Positions 43,706-58,700 of a DNA stretch of 64,000 nucleotides are shown in pieces. This DNA comes from Theristus sp. LFF4_11 (Eukaryota > Nematoda > Chromadorea > Monhysterida > Xyalidae). Both the position numbers and the translations under genes were made by a program. The notes under the pieces are model-generated. The model was not told the origin of the DNA. It saw only the letters and a list, made by a program, of their open reading frames with translations, and did not search any database. The first letter of the stretch is position 1. The number at the start of each line of letters is the position of its first letter. Location of the stretch: positions 1 to 64,000 of the forward strand of contig JASANC010000978.1 in the NCBI GenBank assembly GCA_030248135.1, in the 5' to 3' direction.

Positions 43706-46700
43706 TCACAGAAATGAGGTCTTGTTCGAATGTTCGATCACTGGTGTACTGATTCTTTCCAATGTGTCATTGTCGGTCACCGAGGTAACGGAAACGTCCA
43801 TTACGTCGACTGCAGCTGTGCTCGTAACAGGGGCAGCGTTACCAAGTGCTGCAGCACGTGATTCTGTAGATCGTGAATGGCGCGCTAGTCCCATGACTCC
43901 CGGCAATGAGTCGTCGTGTGGCGTCGAATTGTATTCAGGGAACGAGTGTTGCTTGAATGATGAACGCTTTGTCAGAGCGACTGCCGATAGACGTCCGCCA
44001 AGGCTGACATCAGTGTTTGTCTGAAAGTTAGTGTTTTATAAAAATAGAATTGTCTTTTTAGTCATGGTGCATTATAAGGCTGATGTCCCGGTAAATGACA
44101 CTGTCTGCTGTGCATGTGTGACTTAGTCAATGAAAAGTGCATGTGGCTACAGTTCATTTGGCTAATATCTACAACAGGTTGATTGATTGCTTGCACACAC
44201 GTGCAGTTGATGCATGCATCTGTGCAGGATGATGCATGCATTCTGTACAGGCATTGCTGTGGAGTTAGCCTGCACAGAATGCATGCATCAACTGCAACCA
44301 ACCAGTCAATCAGTTGTTTATATGTATGTGAGCAGACAATTTTTTCCGTGACAGTTTCACTCACAATTCATTTCCACAACAACTGGCGTGGGTTCGATTG
44401 CACCAAATAGCACCGCAATGTGGAGAAAGATTCCTTGACACACTTTGTCAGTGCAAATTGTGTCTTCTTTGTGTAGTGCAAATCACATGAATCTTTCATT
44501 CAGTAACAATGTTAAAGCATTAAGTTTAAGCAATGGAAAGGCTGTATCTTGATGTTACACCGTGTCCTTCACTCGAGTTATTTAAACAATAAGAACACGA
44601 CTCAAAAGTTACGGCACGCAGTTTGGAAATTGGGCTGCCGCATCTGTACGATGGCGTTCAAAAAGGCTTAGAAACGCTAGCATCCGCACACGTGTATCAA
44701 CAGACTTTAGGTGGTATATTTTTATAACCCACCATTGTAAGTTTGAATACAAACGGCTTTGTAGTTATGTAGTTGTTCAGCAAAACTTTCTGAATAATTA
44801 ACACTACTTTTGGTCGATGTGTAGTCCACTCATATTGTTAAAAAAGATTATCATATTGTGGGCGGACGTTTTTTGCGTTTTTGCAAACTTTCAAGTGTTT
44901 TTTACTTACAGTCGCAAGATTCATACTTTGGTTAATGTGGATACCGGTTATTCATTGTCTGATTCATTTGCTTTTATTTTTGGTTGGCTTGGAGTTTTGC
45001 GGTACGACAAAGCAGCACCATATTAAAAATTCAGAAACCCAAAAACGTATTTTTTTTCTAATAACACAATATTTTTAGTTGATCAAGTAGAAAGTTAAAG
45101 CGAAAAAATGTTTATCACCACTGTTGATTAGCATCTTACAAGCATTCAAAAAATGTGATCTAAAAACAAAAAATGCGTCAGATTTTTAAACAAATGCTGA
45201 AATGTGTACGCACGCATGCGTTTTTAATTGCAATATTTGAAATATTTATGCTAGCTTTATGTATTGCGGCCAGTACCGAGGATGTCGAATGCTCATCGGT
45301 TCGGGGGTGCTCCCACATTATTTTGCTTTAAGTTTTTCAGTGAGGGGAGGTGCTGGCCGGGTTATGGGGTGGGTGTCACGAGACTCATTCATACGGGGCG
45401 CAAACTTGGCATTGGAAGTACACCCACTCCTATCCCCCCCCGTCATCTTCGGTTGTGGCTGTGGACACAAATTGTTTTCTCCAGAACGACTGTCGTGCGT
45501 GCTCAAGGGCAACGACAGAGTGATCCAAAAACTACACGATAAGAAATGGCTCTTTCTCGACAACGGTGAATATTTAGGCTGAAATTTTTATCCAGCATCA
45601 CATATAGCTTCTTATTTTTTGTGTTAAAATTTCAGACGAATTGGTTCACCCTATAATGAATGCGAAACAAAATAGTGAAAACGGGAAAAAATTGAATTTT
45701 CGCGCCAAATGCAGTACACTGCGCTCAGCGCACGTCCATCACTTAGCGCTCAACCACGCAGCTTTCTGCTGTGAATTTTTGTTTCTTTTCTTTCAAATAG
45801 AACAATGCTAGAAACGTTTTTTTTAATAATTTTTGGTGGCACAATTTTTTCTAAAATCACTGTTTTTCTTGTTGCAGCAGCAAAGACACCGATTTTTTTG
45901 GTTTTGCTGCATTTTGTAAGAAATGGATTGGACATTGGACCGCTGAGCAGCGGGTGTTCTGTGTTTTTGCATCCGAGCAAACAAAAAACAGAATTCGTGC
46001 GTTTCGTCGACAATTCGATTTGCGCAGCACAGACCCGCTCCAAATGCTCGAACAATTTGTTGTGGCATGCTGCAGACGAAGCGGGGTGCACGGTCTGCCA
46101 GAAGTCACCTGGACTTTTGGTTCTAAGGGCACTTGAAACATCTGGAGTATGCTTCGAAGCCGGCGACCATCGAAGAATTGAAAGAAATTATCCGCTCTGA
46201 TGTTGAAACAATCAACATTAATCAATCGCTCTATCAGAAAGTGCTGGAAAGTTTTCGACATCGCATGGCCGCTGTGATCGAGAATCGAGGCGCTCATATG
46301 GAGCAGTTCAAGCATATCCGACTAAACAGACACACTGCTGATGGGAACGACAGTGAAACACGGAAGATGAACTGGCCGAATTCCCGGATGAAAACCTGGA
46401 TGATTATGACGATTTGCACCCGGAATCATAAATTTAAAATTGTGGCTTTTCTGATTTTTAACAAAATTGCTGATTTCACGAGCTACAAATGATGGATTGC
46501 CATGAAATTTAAACACAAAATATAAGAAGCTATGTGATGCTTGGTTAAAATTTTAGCTTAAACTATCCGGTTGGCGAGCTAGAGCCGATTCTTCTCATGT
46601 AGTTTTGTTGGATCACCCTGTACATTTTATTCATTGTGTGTTGGTCGTATCGTAACACCGTTCACCAGCAATCGTTTTTTAAGTTGTGCGCGTTGCATGT

Positions 46701-49700
46701 TGCTAAGCGAACTGGCTGAATAATCATTTTCTCAGTACAAACTGTATGACCAATTTTCGGCCTTTACAGCAAAGTTTTGTTATTATGCACTGTGAGAAAA
46801 TGTTTAACACAACCAGACAAAGGGTAGACAAAGTTTTAGTCTCAACTTGCAACGGATACAAGTTTAATAATAAATTTAAATGCAAATTTTAACATGCTAA
46901 AAATAGCTAAACAAGCTGAATGAATGTTTTTTACACCTAAATGGGTGTCAAAGACACCTAAAAATTTTGGATGACACCTCGAATTTCGGATTTACGTGTT
47001 AGAAGACATCTAAAAATCTGTTTGGATGACACCTCGAATTTCGGATTTACGTGTTAGAAGAAATCTAAAAATCCTAACGAGAAATGCGAATGCGCTTTCA
47101 TATTTTTTCAGAAAATTTTCTTCGATCCGCGAAGAAGTTCAAAACACTGTATTTGCATTAAATTTCATGGCCAAAGTCTGCACAGTACTTTTGCACACTC
47201 TTCTTTCAGAATTAGCATTTTATGCATTCTTAGTGCTGTTGACAGCCGTTTTAGAGCTGTTTTCGCCGCCCTACACCTAATTTTTTTGTATGACACCTAA
47301 AACTTTGAGTTTTAGGTGTCACCACAAGACACATAGGTGTAAATCCTGAATGAAGCTGAACTTGATTTTTTAAACTAAAACTGAACCTGTGAGTTATCTT
47401 GGTTTAGAAAAATTATGCTATTTTAAGCTGATAGGGTTTTCTGACAATTTAGCATGTATCGATATTAGGCTAAACCCATAGTGCATGATGCTTAAATGAA
47501 AAAAATGCAGCGTACATAGTGTTGAGCTCGAATAGCATTTGAAAAGGCATAGACAGAATTGCAAAATTTTCATCGTTTCACAATGTAATTTTGGGTTGCG
47601 TTGCGATATGCATTCATAAAAGATTAACTGAAGATCATGCATGAAAACGATTCCCAGCAATTAAATAACACACCCGACTTCATCAAGTTGGGTGTGAAAC
47701 AGCAGTTTTGAACAACCAACAGTAAATCATTAGAAACAACATAACATAGCTGTAGCTGTAGTGCAAAGATAGATAGCAAGTAGTAGAGAGTTTAAGCATA
47801 GCAGGACTATGAACATTTTTGCAAGCGCGCAACATGCAACGGCATACCACTGTAATTTTTGAAGAAAACAACCAGTAAAATCCATTCGCCGACGTACATG
47901 AACCGAAATTGCTCCAATCATGGTTTAACAGTGAAAAATTTGCCAGAATCCGGCCTGGAGAATGAAAGAACAGCATGTGTGCTTGTAGTGCAAGGAAACT
48001 ATTTAGCTGGGCCTTATTTTGTACTCAGTTCTGTGAAGTAAAAAGCTGTCAGTTAAAATTAGAGTGTTGTGAATCACAAATAAAGCAAAGCCATTCAATT
48101 AATTAATTGGCAAAATAAAAATCAATGCTTACTTTCGCATCATGAATTTTGTCTTGTTGAGAGCGATTCCTGCTGACACCTGACATGCTAACTGCAGCAG
48201 TGTTTTCATCTCGTTCTCTGCGTCCCGATGCATAATCATGTCCATTAATCGGTTTTGAAAGGCTGTACGGTTGATGTTGTAATATGGGACATTCTTTTAG
48301 TGACGTTGCTGTTGTTGATCTTGATCCATTGCTACCTTCGCCACGAATATCATGCGGTATTGCAGTAGTTCGCTCTGCTACGCGGATGCATTGTTCTTTG
48401 TCTACTTTTAATGCACTTGCCTGTGAGGATGTTGGACACAACGTTGTTGGCTCATCATGGCGTAATAAATGCAGTATGAGTTCCATATCGTTATTCAATT
48501 TATTTTCCATCCGTTGCAGTTGGCTGAAAATTTTGTAAATGTGCTACTTGGATTTTTCAACTATAGATGCACACGTTAGCCACATCCGGTGCAGTGCTTT
48601 TTGAGTTGCGTCAGACATTTGTTGGTCTTGAAACGTTTGTTAGAGAGAACCAAGAGAACCGATTTACTTTTCAATCTCTTCCAAGCGTATACGCAAGTCA
48701 GGATCGTGATGCGAATGGTGATGTCTACCAGTTGGTGGTAACGGCGGCAGCGCTCTGAGTGCCTCGGCTGATGGTTGCCGATGGCCATGCAATAGGGCAG
48801 CATTGGAGTGGCTAAGTGATGTGTGCGCTTGCTGTTGATTTGGCTGTTGGCCGTTTGCTGCAGCGGCGGTGCTCGTCGGATAATCTATGGTACTAGCACG
48901 AACCGGACGAGTGGGACGTTGATGTTGTGAAAACACTGGAGATCGACCGCCTTCCAATGAAACGGCATCACTCAACAACGGAACAACTTCGGGCTCCACA
49001 TCACTCGTTGATGGGTTTATTGCCGACACTATGAGGATGTTTTTATTGGAATTAACTACAAACATTATTAAAGTGACATGCTTGAAACGAGCCGAAAAAA
49101 CTGCAACAAAATGGTTTGCTTACCACCGGCTGCACGACGAGCGTGCTTGGCCAGAGCTGTGTGCTCTGAACGCGATGTCGTGAGATCAGTTACAGATCGT
49201 TTGAACGATTCAAGCATACCTGTAAACCGATTACAGAAGTTCTGCGCACCACAAACTTTTTAAAAGTGCAGCTGATTTAAAAGTGCACCTGAATGACACG
49301 TCAAACGAATTTATTTACAAACATCGAAAATTTCTTTTTGATGTTGTTGAATTAAAAATTATTATTTGAGTTGACTAAAGGTGTACCTGAAATGCTGACA
49401 CCGCGTTGTGGCTGTTGAAATGTAAAATTTGCTGGCGTCACGTCTTGTCCTGCTCGATTTGGTGTAAACTCAAGTATACCGATTCCACACGTGCTACGAC
49501 GTTCAATTTCTTCTTCTGTGCCTTCACCAGCGCCATTGGCTGATGTTGCCATTCGATGTTGAAATGCTGTTCGATCTCCTCCGTCTATTGACGATTGTCT
49601 ATCGGAACTTCGACGTGTCACAGATATTGATGCTCTTGTCGTTGTTGCAGCATCATTTCCATTGCCAGTCCCATTGAGCGCCATTGACATTAATTGTGGC

Positions 49701-52700
49701 ACATCGCCTCTGTCGATAGCTGCCGAGACGACATTGGATGCAAGCATGGCACGTCTTTGTCGAGCAACATTCAAACCGCGAACGCTAGCGGCGTCCGCTT
49801 CTTCGTCCTCTGCAACGTCGTTTGTTTTTTTGCTTTGAATTGTTAGTTTGAATTTAAGTTATGTTTTATGTTTTAGCACGCTTTAACTTGAGTAACCCAC
49901 CGCCGTCGCATGCAAAAAATCGTTTTTCAGATCGTCCGGCTTCAGCAGCTTGTGCAACCGAATCCACTTTTCCAAGCGATCGTTTTTCTGACCGATACCT
50001 TGATGATTGTTCTTCCTGAAAGTTTCAATTTGTTAAAACAGGGAAGATTTTTGCAAAACTACGTCATGTTCGTCAGATGTACAGAGTGGCCAAAAAAATG
50101 CAAATTAAAAATTGATCGCACTCTCCACCAGTAAAAGCTGAAACTTGAAACCCTTGCATAACTCGTTGGTGTATTCAATTTTTAGGTGGCCACACTCAAA
50201 ACTAGCCAATATGTTCAAAAAACCTTTGGGTATTTTAAACGGATGAAACGGAAATAAAACACCGTTATCGACAGTACAACAAGACAGTAGCTGATTATCC
50301 TGTGGTAATCAGTAAACGTTTTTCAATATTTCACAGTAACAAAATAATGTTTCCGTATTAGCACAATGAGACGCGAACGGCCAATAAATAGCGTTCGCGT
50401 TGTTTTTTTGAAACACGCTGCGATGGACCGCAGACAGATCGTATGACCACTGTTACTGAGGACAATGGCGACCGACCACTACGCAATTATTTTGAGTAGC
50501 TCAGAAACGATAGCAAACAAGACTCACGGACTGACCAAGAAGATTCAGAGTTTCCACAAGTCAGATTCATTAAGTAATCTCGTTGCGCATTAAAAAACAT
50601 TTTTTTGTACTTTGCGGACTGCAATGATATGAATTAATTTTTGAAGCTGGAATTTGATTTGAATCCTTAAAAAAAGGCACAAGTTTTTTTGGTGTTCCAC
50701 ATTTCAGCTCATTATCCCTTCCTGGTGACGAGTTGAGCATTTTTAAGTTTGCACTTTTTGGCCACTCTGTATTACTGTGCAGCAAATGTGTGTAGGTGAA
50801 TCGTGAGTTGAATGTTTTCTTGTTCGAAGTTGTAAAAAATTTTTTCTTTCAACGTGCATTGTGTGAAAAAGGTGAAGTTACAGTCGTGCGTGAACTGCAG
50901 TTAACAAAAGTGACATGAATAGTAATTGAAAGTTCAATTTACGGTGGCAGCCAAAAGTGTTGGAACGTTGCGCGCGTGTGTGCTCTGTATTGCGCGCGTG
51001 TTGCATCAGCCCTACAACCGCTATATAATAATTTAAGGGCAACGTGGGTCGAAAAGTGTCCCGTGAACCCACCGTTGCCCATAAATTCTTATAATAGCGT
51101 TTGTACGGCTTGTGCAACACGCGCGCAATGCACAGCACACACACGCGCAGCGTTCCCACACTTTTGGCTGTCACTGTATACTTGAAACAATGAAATTTCA
51201 AAGCCCATCACGCATTGCCAATCCCATTCAAAAAGCGGCACAATTACTTGACAAAAGTGACAAAATTACATAAGCCGACAAGGCTGAAAATGACGAATTT
51301 TCATATTGGCGAGCAAAATTTAAAAAAAAGAAGTGATGTGCGGCAGTGAACACAGAACAGAAAATTGGGTGTACAGGCATAGCTTAAGAAGACTTCAGCG
51401 CTCCGTTGAAACTCTCAGAGTCTCCTTGAAGACGAGGACAAGACAAACACACTGCAATCAAGCAAACCCATGTCAGCTTTGTGGCAGTTTTGGTGTACAA
51501 AACGAGCAAAACTGTTTTATTGGCATCGTACTCACTGGGAGCTTTTGTGCGTCCATGTCCGCTTTTAGCGTTCGACATTTCGACGTCTCGCGGACCTAAT
51601 AGAATATTTTTTATAAAAATAAGGTGTCGGCTTAGTAAATGCGGAATCTTGAAAAGATGTATCGGTGCTTTCTTTCGTTCCCGGATTGTATTGTGGGGCA
51701 TGAAACACGGTTCACTAATGAAACTTGAATTTGTTGAACGGATTTTGCAATAGTCGGTATACTGTGTGGACAGTAAAAATCAGGTGCATTTTGCTATTTT
51801 GCAGCAATCCAACTTTGAACAGTCAAAATAGTATGCTTTTGGCCGCAAACATGCAGACGGTAATAAAATAGCGTTAAAAAGTAAACGAATGGTAACTTCT
51901 TTATTGCGGAAAGTTTCAGTTCAAACCAATTCAGGTTTGAAAGCAGGTTTTTACGTTTCTGAAATTACGCTGTACACATATATACAGTATGGCCGAATAA
52001 ATAAGGCAGTCCTTGTATTCTCTATCAAGGCGGGATCAGTCGCGCACTTGGAGTTGTCTTTTTCAAGAATGCAAAGATAATTGCCAATCGTGTGTGCAAG
52101 TAAGAAATAATGAACAGAATAGCAGGAAGGATTAATTACTTAAAAAAGCACGTCAAATTTGGCGCACAATTGGGTTTCTGAATGTTATTTTTCTCTCATT
52201 CAAATTTCGCGCGCTGCTTGCACCCTGAAAAAAGCTGCCATGTTTAATCGGCCATTCCGTATACACAAAAGTCATGAACGGATAATTATTCAGTTCGATA
52301 ACATTTTAGCTGCCAGTAGCGATAGTATTTGAAAAGACAAACTGTACTTGATACGTTTGTATCGGTATGCAAACTGCAAAGGTTTAAGGCGCTTGTACTG
52401 TTGACAGTAGACAAGAAGAGACAGCGCGGTGGCAGAAACAATAGCTTGAAATGAGCAACTAAACTTACATCTCTTAAAACGAAAGTAATTTGTAGGTTTT
52501 GACAGAATGCTTCGGCAAATTCGGGATACATGTCTAGCACATCTAAAATGTCGTCTCGTAGAATCTTATGCAAATCGCAATAAGTTAGCGCTCTGACGTT
52601 GCACGATGATTTGCCAACAACATCGTAAAGCACCGGGTTTTCACCAAAAACGTCATCTTTTCCTGTAGTAACAAGAAAGGGTTTAGCTTAGTAGATTTTG

Positions 52701-55700
52701 CAGGTATTATGCGTTATCCTTTGACGTGGTAATATGTAGTTGTAACTGTGCAGTAAAAATAATATGTGATGTTGCACACCGAGAATTGCCATGACCATGT
52801 CGTCTTTTAGTATTTCGACAGATCCTCTTGCGATGAAATACAAGCCAGTTAATATGTCACCGCGGTGCACTAACGTATCGCCTGGTGGAGCATGTGTTGT
52901 GCGAAATCTGATTGGAGATACAAAAATGGTCGTTTAATAACGAGTACGAAGACCAAAAAGTCATAGGTCAATAAATGCCATTCTCCAGCTTAGGCTTACC
53001 GCATACTAAGTGCTCTAAGGCAGCCTGGACTCGCGCCACTGAAGGCAGAACAGTTGTTGAGCAGATTGCGATTCAAGTGCAGACAAATGTCAGCTTGCAG
53101 GCACTCAGGAAACCCTTTGAGGACCTGAAGAAAAGATTTCCAGCGGGGAATTTGAACTGAGGAATAAAGCCTTTTCGTTCAACAAACCAAATTCATATCA
53201 ATTCCGTTTGTGTATGACCAGGCGTGCTGGAAATATTCTTCCAGCCGCTGTCGTAATGGATTCGGAATTTGATGGAAGCGAATAAATTCTCGCAACCTCG
53301 ACATTTCTGTATGATATCTTGCAGTTCCAGCGTATAATCGCTGAATAATTGCAGAAACGTTGCCAAATACCATCGCGTACATTAGGGCTGCAATGTGACA
53401 TCTTATGTATAAAATAGGGCCGACCAGTTAAAAAGGCAACTGTCACTTACATCCAAGAATCATCATCACAATGGTGAAGACTTTTTCAGAGTCAGTCGTC
53501 GCAGCTATATTGCCAAAACCTATGCTGGTTATTGTGCTCAGGGTATAGTATAAGGCTGCAACGTATCGGGATCGAAGTTCTGGTCCGCCGACTGGATATG
53601 CAGCTGTGGTGTTTGAATACGGCTCTTGAAGATGAGAAGCTGAAACGGTTGACGAATAATTAGGTTTTGAAAGTGAAGGTTCACGTGTAGACGATCAAGG
53701 ACTAAATAACACAGGCAGTAATCTAAGAATGGAAATGCAAACTAGTTCCACCAACCAAGTTTGTGAAGCCAGGTGTTGTTTTTGCGCGGCAGCTCTGCGG
53801 CACCAACGGCGTACCAAATGCATGCCAGCCAATGTGCAATGAGTGTAAATATTGCCATCAGCAGCACCAGCACCGCACCACCGTACTCGCTGTAACGATC
53901 GAGCTTCCTCACTACACGCACGAGCCGCAACAGGCGTGCCGTTTTCATGAGACCGATCAACGTTGTTGTCTGCAAAAAATATGAAGCAAAATATCAATTT
54001 CACTATTAGGGTTTTAATGTATGTATGGCTGGTTAACTATCGTCAGTCACTGATGATTTCTGATGCTGTTTGCTTAAGGTTGCTTACGGAAGGTTGCTTA
54101 CGTTTTGTAAATCAGTGAGTAGCCACAGTTAACCGAAAAGCTTATTCAAAAAATTCAATACAGCTCATGCGTTGGCCAAAAATCTTAAAATCTTCTATAT
54201 GATTACATGAATTTCATTTGAATCCTGCAAAACATTCCACAATCATCGGTACTGAACAAAAACACTGATCGACTGATTGTGTTTCTTTTGCTTTGTGCAT
54301 TCCTATCCTACAGGTGCAAGAAAGGCTGGCGACAAAAAACACTGGACGCGATCAGAACATTGCTGTGAATCAACAACGACAATCAACGTTGCTAATGTGA
54401 GGTGTACACCTATTCTACATGTACAATCAAGCTCAAAATTATTTGCATTCAATCGATGGTCAAGAGAACTGACATACACGCACACGCCATGCGTTCCGCT
54501 TCTTTTAATTCGTTAAGAACAAGATTTAATCACAAGCTAATGTAGTTTTTTATAATGAGATTAAAAACAGCCTCTGTTGTTTAAAAAAATCTTGACAGAT
54601 TTTTGCATGATTTTTAATTTTTTTGGTACCGTCGTTTCATGACAAGCAAAATTTCAAAATATTTTAATTGTTTTTGCAAAATCAGTTCAAATTTCTTTTA
54701 TGATTTTTTAAGGAAACAGGAAACCATTTTCTTAAGGAAACAACTGTTTTTGAAAATCCCTGTATGTTCCAAAAGAAAACAAAAATGCGGAGCGTAAATG
54801 CGGTCAATCAGTTGATTGTCTGTTGAGTCTGACTGTACGTTTGTATCACAAAACTTTCCTGGTTGATTCATTTCGTACGGCAAGATGAACCACAAGAAAT
54901 TTTAATACACTGAATGTTTCGACATTATTCAAATGGCTTCATCAGCAGAAAAACTTACCCGAAATACGCTACAAAATTGGAAAACTGATCCGAAAACATT
55001 CATAAACCGAAAACGCATTGAATAAAGGAAAATAAAAATTCAAACAAAAAAGCAAAACAACAAGGCAAAAAGTTGCAGACCTAAAAATTAAAAACAAAGC
55101 GAAAATGAACAAAGAAAGGCGTCAAAGAAAATTTGCAAAAAACTGAATTTGGCTAAAAAACTAAAATAGCGAAACCAAATTAGATCTTAAAGGTACGGAA
55201 CAAAAACAGAATGAACCGCCGTCAGAAACGGACCTACAATGTATGTATGTAAGGTGAACAGAGTAGAGGATGGATGCATTGTAGCAAAAAACGCTCCTTG
55301 CCACCTTTTAGCAGAATCCAAAGTATGCGAAACTGAGCATTGCAGTTAGAAAAAATGAATTTTCGTGGTTTTCTAAATTCTAATCGTTCATTTGTGCTAA
55401 ATGTTCGTATGTTTCTTTTTTCCAACGCCGATTCGTTTTTTTCTTTTACGAGCTTTTTCGTCTGCGAAATGACAGGTTTAAAGAAACATACTATGTAATA
55501 TGTTTTCTGGATCAATTTTTCAAAATTTTTCAGTGTTTTTCGGGTACTTTTCTCTTCAGATGAAGGCATTTGAATAATGTCAAAATGTTCAGTATAATAA
55601 AATTTGTGTGGTTCTTCTGCCGTACGAAATGAATCAACCAGGAAGTACAACAACAACCAACCACTGCGAACAGCAAATCTTGAAACATAACACAAAACTG

Positions 55701-58700
55701 AAAACAAATTAGGCGCAAATATTCCAACCGGAATTCCACTAAATTCGTGCATGAATTCGCAATCACAAAATAATTTTGTTTTGTTCAGTGCTCTACATGG
55801 CTTTGATTCAAAAGTTCTTCAGCAGCAGTTACGCACGGTAATGCCAATTTGATGCAGATTTCAGATTTCAATTGCATTGTTGCCTACAGTCCTGTTTTCG
55901 CTTCAACAGTGTAGCACTGTTCTCATTTTTATGGTAAAAAAGGCTTCTTAAGGATAATTGAAAAGGTTGTGTCGAAACCTGATGCAACCGATACCAGAAT
56001 TTCAGGCTCAGAATCAAAACGATATCTCGATCAAAAACTACGCCAAAATACCAATTTCAGCGAGTTCTAAGCACTTCAAAAGTTTGTGTGGTTTAAAATT
56101 TGACCAGCGGTAATAGTTAAGTTTCCGGATGGAAAAGTAAAGTTGGGAAATGATTTTTTCGTCAAAACTATATTTCCAAAGGCAGAAAGTCTCGACGACT
56201 AAAACCAACAAGAACGCAATGTGGCGATACGAGGTCGGAGCATACCAAGCTAAGATGACCGTTTTCAAGTTGGCTTTTATTACATGACGATGAAATCTTT
56301 AAAATTTGAACATAAACTTTGAAACTCTAGAGATCAGGAGCTTTTAACTATTAGAAAATTCGTTTCATGCTGAACGCAGTAATTCAAATAAGTGAAACAA
56401 GCGACACTGTGATATCGTATATTTTGTGACTAACTTCTTATCTATGCGTGAAAGCGCATTGAATCGCCGATCCCAAAGAGGATTAAAATTTGCAAAAGAA
56501 TATTATTTTTTCTTTAAGACCTGCGACTCAATGCGGTTGTAGACGTGAAAGGAAACCAGTTTCAATCTTTATGTGGCAATTTAGAATAGCCTAAGTCACC
56601 CGGTTTTATTAAGGGGTCACGGATCACTTTACTAATTTTGAATTTCGGCGTCATGCATGAGACTGCTTATCCATCAATGCACGCATTGAGTCCCGGGACC
56701 AATGTAAAAGATCATAGTTTGCGTATTTTTTTTTATTTTTAGCTTGATTGTCAACCAACACATCATTATTGTACTTTCTTTTTTTAGATCTGCGACTCAA
56801 TGGATTTGCATACGTTGAAAGGAAGTCATTTCAATACCCCAATGACTCAACCGTATCTCAGGGGCACGGTTCACCTCACCAATTTTGCACTTCCTGCATT
56901 AAGCATAAAACTGCTCACATCTCTCTGCGCGCATTGAGTCGTAGAACCAATACAATAGATAACAGCCATTTTGCATCGGTTAATCAAAAGCAGTTGCTTC
57001 GTAAAAATTCAAGCCTAAGCGATGAGTTAATTTAATTTATCATTGAAAATTAGCGTTTTTAATGGAATTGTTGCTAGTGTGGTGTGCTGTAGAAATAAAA
57101 TGAGTCTTAATACAAATAGAGCTGTCTGGCCAGAAATATTGATCTGGCGTTGAAGTTAACAAACTTTTTGTCGTCATGCCTTCTAGCACTACCTTCTTTC
57201 ACTGGAATCGTGCGAATTATTTTTGCGAACATCTGCATTAGCTGAAGTGTTAAAATCGTAAATCATGCATCTAATAAAAATCGTTGCCGACAAAGTTAAA
57301 AAATCTATGCTGTCACATATAAAAATTCTATGTTCATGGATTTTAGTGTTGAAAAACTCATACCTTCTCTCTTTGAGGCCCCATGTGCCCAATATTATCC
57401 ACCTGTGAGCAACAATCGTTTCGTGTTATACGTATAACTTGTATAACTTTTAATGTGTACATGTACCACGTGCAATACAAATGGAAAATGTGGACAGCTG
57501 TCACATCCAATTAACTTTCATTCTAAACCTGGATGTTTTAAATAATAAAACGATGGCGTGAAAGTCGGTAAAACGGTGCATTGTGCGTTTTAATTCACAT
57601 GTGTTTTGAGTTACTCACGTTGTCGCCTGTTGAGTTGAACAGCAGTAGGTCAAATGGCACTGCGGCGATCATATCGATTAAGAACCAGCCTTTGAAGTAA
57701 TGGATGGCGATTTTGCCCGGATGCGACACAACTTCGTCATTTTCGTTTACGTAAGTAGTCCGAAAATTGATGATAATGTCAACGATAAACATTATGTCGA
57801 CTATTAAGTCGATGATTTCTAAAGGATCCTTGTAGAACACATTCAATGGGTGGCCGACAGCAACCGTTGTATCTTTCTGAAAAAGAGTTATTTTTATTAA
57901 ATTTATTTTTTGTAAACAGTGATTTGGTTCTCTTCATATCTGCACCACGTTTTGTGGTCAACAAGTTACACATTTAGGTAACGGTTAACTTATTGAACTT
58001 CTGGCTTTAGTTTCCGCTCTAACTACAAAAAGATGTGAGACTTTTAGATTTTGTAGCAATAGAAATGCATTTAAGCAAATGAAGAAGTTCATTTGAGAAA
58101 CTGGCCTCTCTGAGCAGAAATGCAGCGACGTAAGGCGTAAAAACAGCTGTATAGATGACGAGTAGCAGAATGATCCAGTCCCAAACAGCCTTGAACGGCG
58201 AGTAGTGAAGGACGGTACAGTGGTGGATTCGCGTCGGCTGTAGTTTGTACTCGGGGTATACGTCAGCACCAAGCGAGAGAACCTGAAATTTTCATAAAAA
58301 ATATCCGGGTCTTTTCCTTAAAACCGGCAGTAAATTCTTAGAGCATCGGAGCGTATTGCAACCGTGTTAATGAAACAGGGATTGACGAGCGATCGGGTTG
58401 ATAAAGCGTGACAATGCTGTTTCTGCATCAGATTATAGCGTGCACCTTGATTTTTGTCAACATTGCTCTGTATCACATCACTAAAAAAGAAATTCAGTTG
58501 TACTTTGAGCAATGGGTAAACTTACCAACTGGGAAAATAAAATAACAAACGTAAAAAATTAAAACGTTATGTATTTGTTATATGTAGCTGGCTTCGACTG
58601 GTTTCTGATTTCAATTTGTGGGTGGACATACGTTAGTAAAGTTGGAACTTGACTGTTGCTTTGGCTGTGGTGTTTTCACGTGTATAACGCTGCTAAATGC

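Noticed and set aside
58325..58480. Possible extra unc-103 exon between the start exon and S1
   Set aside because: It has splice-like borders, but its phase fits neither neighbour, whereas the 58632 and 58282 borders join directly in phase 0 to give [10 protein letters not shown] as in ERG channels.
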